Origin: an uncultured Bacteroides sp. | GTDB taxonomy: Bacteria; Bacteroidota; Bacteroidia; Bacteroidales; Bacteroidaceae | Length of the DNA stretch: 42,189 nucleotides | Reading direction: 5' to 3' | NCBI GenBank assembly: GCA_949292025.1 | Contig: CASEYC010000109.1 | Span: forward strand, 1-42,189 | Shown here: in pieces, positions 38,494-42,189 of the stretch | Numbering within the stretch: position 1 is the stretch's first letter | Layout: the number at the start of each line of letters is the position of its first letter | Program-made: the position numbers and the translations under genes | Notes under the pieces: model-generated | The model's database searches: none | Told to the model about the DNA's origin: nothing | Seen by the model: only the letters and a program-made list of their open reading frames with translations

Positions 38494-38598
38494 CGGCGGG
38501 GTCGAGACCAAGGTGACGGCGAGGGCAAGACCTTGGTGACGACGAGGCCGAGACCAAGGTGAATCCGAGGACAAGACCTTGACGAGGCCGAAGTCTTC
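38484..38598. repeat. Tandem array E: five 23-bp units between tamB and tamL
   Basis: Units start at 38484, 38507, 38530, 38553 and 38576. Units 1, 2 and 4 open with ACCAAGGT, unit 3 with its reverse complement ACCTTGGT, and unit 5 with ACCTTG; the rest is GAC(G/A)GCGAGGnCAAG-like. Neighbouring units of opposite type can pair. The first unit overlaps the last codons and stop of tamB. Confidence 0.88.
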
Positions 38599-38627
38599 AT
38601 GATAGTGAATCATTATACGATAAAAAT

Positions 38628-41000
38628 ATGAAACGAATGGACATACATCGCCTTTGGCGGTTCTTATATATAATAGGTGTATCCCTCCTGGCCGCCTGCT
38701 CCACCACGAAGCACCTGCCCGAGGGGGAAATCCTCTACATCGGCCAGCGGCCCACGCTGGTGGACAATCCCCAGCCCACCTCTGTGGGCGAGACCGCCTT
38801 GGAGGAAGTGGAGGCCGCCCTGGCCAAGGCGCCCAACAACTCCCTGCTGGGCAGCACGTCGGTGCGCATTCCCTTCCCCTTGGGCTTGTGGGTGTATAAT
38901 GGCTTCCAGAAGTACGAGAAGGGGTTGGGCCGCTGGATCTTCAACCGCTTTGCCGCCGAGCCTGTGTTGCTATCCGGGGTGAATCCGGACATCCGCACCC
39001 AGGCCGCCACGAACCTGCTGCATGATTATGGCTATTTCCAAGGCAAGGTGACCCACCAGGTGCTGCCCCACGCCAAGGATTCGCTCAAAGCCCGCGTGCA
39101 GTATTCCGTCAATATGGGTCGCCCGTATTTCATTGACACCGTGGACTACCGGGGCTTCTCATCCCGCACCATGGCTATCCTGAAGCTGAGCCGTCGCCGT
39201 TCCCTCATTAGTCCGGGCGAGCAGTTCAACGTGCCCGACCTGGACGGCGAGCGTACCCGCATCAGCAACCTGCTGCGCAACGTGGGCTGCTATTATTTCC
39301 GTCCGGACTACCTGACCTACCAGGCGGACACAACCTTGGTGCCTGGGCACGTGTCGCTCCGTCTGGTGCCCGTGGCAGGGATGCCGGAGGTGGCCGAGAA
39401 GCCTTTCCGCCTGGGACGGAAATCCTTCCACCTGCTGGGCAAGAACGGCGAGGCGCCCAATGACAGCCTGGTCTACAAGGACCTGACCATCTACTACCAC
39501 GACAAGCTGCGCGTCCGTCCCAACATGGTGCACCGCTGGATGGACTACCAGAACTTCCGCTACAAGCGCCAGGTGGAGGACAGTGCCGGCATCTCCCGCC
39601 AACGCTCTGCCCGCAGCCTCTACAGCCTCTACCGCCAGACCCGCGTGCAGGAGCGCCTGGCCAATGTGGGCATCTTCAAGTACACCGAGATACAATATGT
39701 CCCGCGCGATTCCGCTTTGGTGAACGACACGCTGGATGTACACGTCATCGCCTCCCTGGACAAGCCCTACGATGCCGAGCTGGACTTCAACGTCAAGATG
39801 AAGAGCAACAACCAGACGGGACCCGGTGCCGCCTTCACGCTGACCAAGAACAACGTCTTCGGCGGGGGCGAGAAGTGGAATGTCGAGTTGAAAGGCTCCT
39901 ACGAGTGGGCGACGGGCAAGAACTCTTCCTCCGCCATGAACAGTTATGAACTGGGCGTGGCCACGTCCCTCATCTTTCCCCGCGTGGTCTTCCCGCGGAT
40001 GGGCGGCAATGAATACGACTTTCCCGCCACCACCACCTTCCGCCTGTATGCCGACCAGGTGAACCGGGCACGCTACTACAAGCTGTTGGCCTTCGGCGGG
40101 AACGCCACCTATGACTTCCAGCCCAAGCCGACGTCCAAGCACAGCTTCACGCCCTTCCGACTGACGTTCAACGTGCTGCGCGACCCCACGGCGGAGTTCC
40201 AGCAGTTGCAGGAGGAGAATCCTGCCCTCTACGTCAGCCTGCGCAACCAGTTCATCCCGGCGATGGAATATACCTATACCTTCGACAACAGTGCGGGCGG
40301 ACGCCGCCGCCGTCCCATCTGGTGGCAGACCACGCTGACCTCGGCAGGCAATGTCACGTCGCTCATCTACCGGGCTTTGGGCCAGCCTTTCAGCGAGGAA
40401 GGCAAGGAACTGCTGGGAGTGCCCTTCGCCCAGTTCCTGAAGGTGAACACCGAGTTGCGCTACAACCATCGCATCGACCGCAACAACTCCTTGGCGGCAC
40501 GGGCGGCGGTGGGCGTCATCTGGTCGTATGGCAACGCCACGACCGCTCCCTATACCGAGCAGTTCTACGTGGGCGGCGCCAACAGTGTCCGTGCCTTTGC
40601 CGCGCGCAACATCGGTCCCGGTGGCTATCCTGCCGATGACAATGACACGTATTCCTTCATCAACCACGTGGGCGACATCCGTTTCGAGGCCAACCTGGAA
40701 TACCGTTTCCGCATCATCAGCGACCTGCACGGGGCCGTCTTCCTGGATGCGGGCAATGTCTGGCTGATGCGCCGCGACCCCGCACGCCCCGGAGGGGAGT
40801 TCCGCCTGAAGGACTTCCCGAAGCAGATTGCGTTGGGCACGGGTGTGGGCATCCGCTACGACCTGGACTTCCTGGTGTTCCGCCTGGATTGGGGTATCGC
40901 CCTGCACGAGCCATACGACACGGGCAAGTCCGGCTACTACAACGTGCGCAAGTTCATGGACGGGACGGCCTTGCACTTCGCCATCGGCTATCCGTTCTGA
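38628..41000 (+). CDS. tamL: TamL, lipid-anchored BamA/TamA-like outer membrane protein
   Basis: A 790-residue Omp85-superfamily protein. It has a lipoprotein signal (LYIIGVSLLAAC, lipidated Cys24), unlike proteobacterial TamA; lipidated TamL is the known Bacteroidota form. The N-terminal POTRA-like region (about 90-380) has RTQAATNLLHDYGYFQGKV and RTRISNLLRNVGCYYFRPDY. The C-terminal 16-strand barrel contains the family loop motif YVGGANSVRAFAARNIGPGGY and ends FAIGYPF with a terminal Phe. With TamB it forms an envelope-spanning assembly module. Translation starts at 38628; a second ATG at 38637 is possible. Its 3' flank has a short gap before the next gene. Confidence 0.92.
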   Translation: MKRMDIHRLWRFLYIIGVSLLAACSTTKHLPEGEILYIGQRPTLVDNPQPTSVGETALEEVEAALAKAPNNSLLGSTSVRIPFPLGLWVYNGFQKYEKGLGRWIFNRFAAEPVLLSGVNPDIRTQAATNLLHDYGYFQGKVTHQVLPHAKDSLKARVQYSVNMGRPYFIDTVDYRGFSSRTMAILKLSRRRSLISPGEQFNVPDLDGERTRISNLLRNVGCYYFRPDYLTYQADTTLVPGHVSLRLVPVAGMPEVAEKPFRLGRKSFHLLGKNGEAPNDSLVYKDLTIYYHDKLRVRPNMVHRWMDYQNFRYKRQVEDSAGISRQRSARSLYSLYRQTRVQERLANVGIFKYTEIQYVPRDSALVNDTLDVHVIASLDKPYDAELDFNVKMKSNNQTGPGAAFTLTKNNVFGGGEKWNVELKGSYEWATGKNSSSAMNSYELGVATSLIFPRVVFPRMGGNEYDFPATTTFRLYADQVNRARYYKLLAFGGNATYDFQPKPTSKHSFTPFRLTFNVLRDPTAEFQQLQEENPALYVSLRNQFIPAMEYTYTFDNSAGGRRRRPIWWQTTLTSAGNVTSLIYRALGQPFSEEGKELLGVPFAQFLKVNTELRYNHRIDRNNSLAARAAVGVIWSYGNATTAPYTEQFYVGGANSVRAFAARNIGPGGYPADDNDTYSFINHVGDIRFEANLEYRFRIISDLHGAVFLDAGNVWLMRRDPARPGGEFRLKDFPKQIALGTGVGIRYDLDFLVFRLDWGIALHEPYDTGKSGYYNVRKFMDGTALHFAIGYPF

Positions 41001-41039
41001 TTTCTGCGTTTATTGTAACTATCCTATGGATATATTTCG

Positions 41040-41047
41040 TACATTTG
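41040..41047 (+). promoter_or_regulatory. -7 element of the nucleotidyltransferase gene
   Basis: TACATTTG matches TAnnTTTG, about 38 bp before the ATG at 41085. The best TTG upstream is at a 24-bp distance, longer than ideal. Confidence 0.4.
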
Positions 41048-41084
41048 TGCAGTGTTTAGTTATCAACCTTTAATATACAACAAC

Positions 41085-41996
41085 ATGAAACCTACTCTTT
41101 TTCTGCTGGCTGCCGGTATGGGCAGCCGCTACGGCGGGCTGAAGCAGCTCGACGGACTGGGTCCCAACGGTGAGACCATCATGGACTATTCCATCTATGA
41201 CGCCCTGCGCGCCGGCTTCGGCAAGCTGGTCTTTGTCATCCGCAAGGACTTTGAACAGGACTTCCGCGAGAAGATTATTTCCAAGTACGAGGGGCATATC
41301 CCCTGCGAACTGGTGTTCCAATCCATCAACGACCTGCCCGAAGGCTTCACCTGCCCGGAAGGCCGCACCAAGCCTTGGGGCACGAACCATGCGGTGCTGA
41401 TGGGCGAGCCGGTCATCAACGAACCGTTTGCCGTCATCAACTGCGACGACTTCTATGGCCGCGACTCTTTCGAAGTGATGGGCAAGTTCCTTTCCGCCCT
41501 GCCCGAAGGCTCGAAGAACACCTACGCCATGGTGGGCTTCCGCGTAGGCAACACGCTGAGCGAGAGCGGCACGGTATCGCGTGGCATCTGCGGCACGGAC
41601 GAACGCCGGATGCTGACCTCGGTGGTGGAGCGTACCAAGATTGAACGCCGCGACGGCGAGGTGAAGTACCTGGATGATGACGACCAGTGGGTGGCTACTC
41701 CCGAGACGACGCCCGTCAGCATGAACTTCTGGGGCTTCACGCCCGACTACTTCGGCTACAGCAAGGAGTACTTCAAGGGCTTCCTGGCCGACCCGAAGAA
41801 CATGAGCAACCTGAAGAGCGAGTTTTTCATCCCGTTGATGGTGGACAAGCTCATCAAGGAGGGCACGGCAACGGTGGAAGTGCTGGACACGACGAGCAAG
41901 TGGTTCGGCGTCACTTATCCCGAAGACCGTCCGGCTGTGGTGGCCAAGATCCAGTCTCTGGTGGATGCAGGCGAATATCCTGATAAGTTGTTCTAA
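41085..41996 (+). CDS. Sugar-nucleotide-type nucleotidyltransferase
   Basis: A 303-residue GT-A-fold NTP transferase. The nucleotide-binding signature is LLAAGMGSRYGGLKQLDGLG (residues 7-26), followed by TIMDYSIYDA, the substrate-site PWGTNHAVLMGEPV and the metal Asp pair in FAVINCDDFYG. The C-terminal part (VSMNFWGFTPDYFGYSKEYF) lacks a hexapeptide acyltransferase domain. Related Bacteroidales proteins are encoded next to phosphotransferases, some resembling the AmgK/MurU cell-wall recycling pair; the next gene is beyond the window, so this cannot be checked here. The start at 41085 is family-like; the longer frame from 41052 overlaps the leader. Confidence 0.85.
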   Translation: MKPTLFLLAAGMGSRYGGLKQLDGLGPNGETIMDYSIYDALRAGFGKLVFVIRKDFEQDFREKIISKYEGHIPCELVFQSINDLPEGFTCPEGRTKPWGTNHAVLMGEPVINEPFAVINCDDFYGRDSFEVMGKFLSALPEGSKNTYAMVGFRVGNTLSESGTVSRGICGTDERRMLTSVVERTKIERRDGEVKYLDDDDQWVATPETTPVSMNFWGFTPDYFGYSKEYFKGFLADPKNMSNLKSEFFIPLMVDKLIKEGTATVEVLDTTSKWFGVTYPEDRPAVVAKIQSLVDAGEYPDKLF

Positions 41997-42015
41997 TCAG
42001 CGGACATGACATAAC

Positions 42016-42054
42016 AAAGAAGGGCAGACCCGTCGCGAGGCCTGCCCTTCTTTT
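42016..42054 (+). terminator. Intrinsic terminator, target of the group II intron
   Basis: AAAGAAGGGCAG (42016-42027) pairs with CTGCCCTTCTTT (42042-42053), a 12-bp perfect stem with a 14-nt loop, then T and A. It ends the nucleotidyltransferase transcript and directly abuts the intron at 42056. Confidence 0.9.
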
Positions 42055-42055
42055 A

Positions 42056-42189
42056 GTTCGCCCAGCACGAACATTCTCTAATCGGTGCAAGTCCGTAACA
42101 CGCCCGATAGCGGGAAGTGTATAGCCAAGGGCAAGGGTGTCCATTGCGAAGTGGAATCAGAAGGAAGCCGGCGGCAAACATCTGGCCTG
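42056..42189 (+). mobile_element. 5' part of a bacterial group IIC intron (runs off the window)
   Basis: From G42056 the sequence reads GTTCGCCCAGCACGAAC, then GGTGCAAGTCCG, CAAGGGTGTCC (42132-42142), GGAATCAGAAGGAAGC (42153-42168) and CGGCAAACATCTGGCCTG. These are the conserved blocks of domain I of class C group II introns, in the same order and spacing as I recall for the Oceanobacillus iheyensis intron. It begins right after an intrinsic terminator stem plus TTTTA, the known target preference of class C. The intron-encoded reverse transcriptase and 3' end would lie beyond 42189. The splice boundary is estimated by alignment from memory. Confidence 0.85.

Overview
The window looks like chromosomal DNA from a GC-rich member of the order Bacteroidales (Bacteroides/Prevotella relatives). 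The grounds are: several promoters of the Bacteroidota type (TTTG or TTG, about 20 bp, then TAnnTTTG); protein families typical of that group (lipid-anchored TamL beside TamB, an AAA-ATPase/PDDEXK_9 protein, a Gfo/Idh/MocA protein, a truncated hybrid-two-component-like AraC regulator, paired short chromate transporters, a secreted GH2 beta-galactosidase); and strongly GC-rich codon use in the core genes. I cannot name the species.

Layout. 1-1.7 kb is a decayed, AT-richer mobile region: a transposase C-terminus, a twice-frameshifted primase/Toprim gene, a helix-turn-helix gene and a 23-bp perfect inverted repeat, together resembling the accessory module of an NBU-type mobilizable element. 1.75-2.0 kb holds a promoter, a structured transcript and a strong terminator. 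2.1-4.6 kb carries RNase Z, then an ECF sigma / membrane anti-sigma-like / Spy-like operon. 4.7-12.3 kb (minus strand) carries a GH10-like hydrolase, UvrA and a beta-galactosidase. 12.7-19.2 kb carries two tandem NagA deacetylases and PurL. 19.2-23.2 kb carries the truncated AraC regulator, two half-size chromate transporters, a small hypothetical protein and a YeiH-type transporter. 23.5-30.8 kb carries a sigma-54 response regulator divergent from cyclophilin, M16 peptidase and MATE genes, then a hybrid kinase ending in an Hpt domain. 30.9-33.8 kb carries an oxidoreductase and the PDDEXK_9 protein. 33.9-41.0 kb is tamB-tamL. 41.1-42.0 kb is a nucleotidyltransferase ending in a terminator, and a group II intron begins right after that terminator and runs off the window.

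The most unusual signal lies between the genes. At least five intergenic gaps hold short tandem arrays with the same 22-23 bp period but unrelated sequences (7900-8000, 12427-12514, 21378-21498, 28333-28493, 38484-38598), with a possible two-copy sixth at 19175-19220. In most of them each unit or pair of units is an inverted repeat, so a transcript would fold into a row of hairpins. A separate family of longer hairpins sharing a GGCGCGGATT core occurs three times, always downstream of a gene, and a 180-bp compound palindrome separates the two nagA copies. Other points of interest are the possible Hpt-to-NtrC phosphorelay, a sigma-54-like promoter facing a terminator with no real gene between, the degenerate kinase-AraC protein, and the terminator-targeted group II intron.
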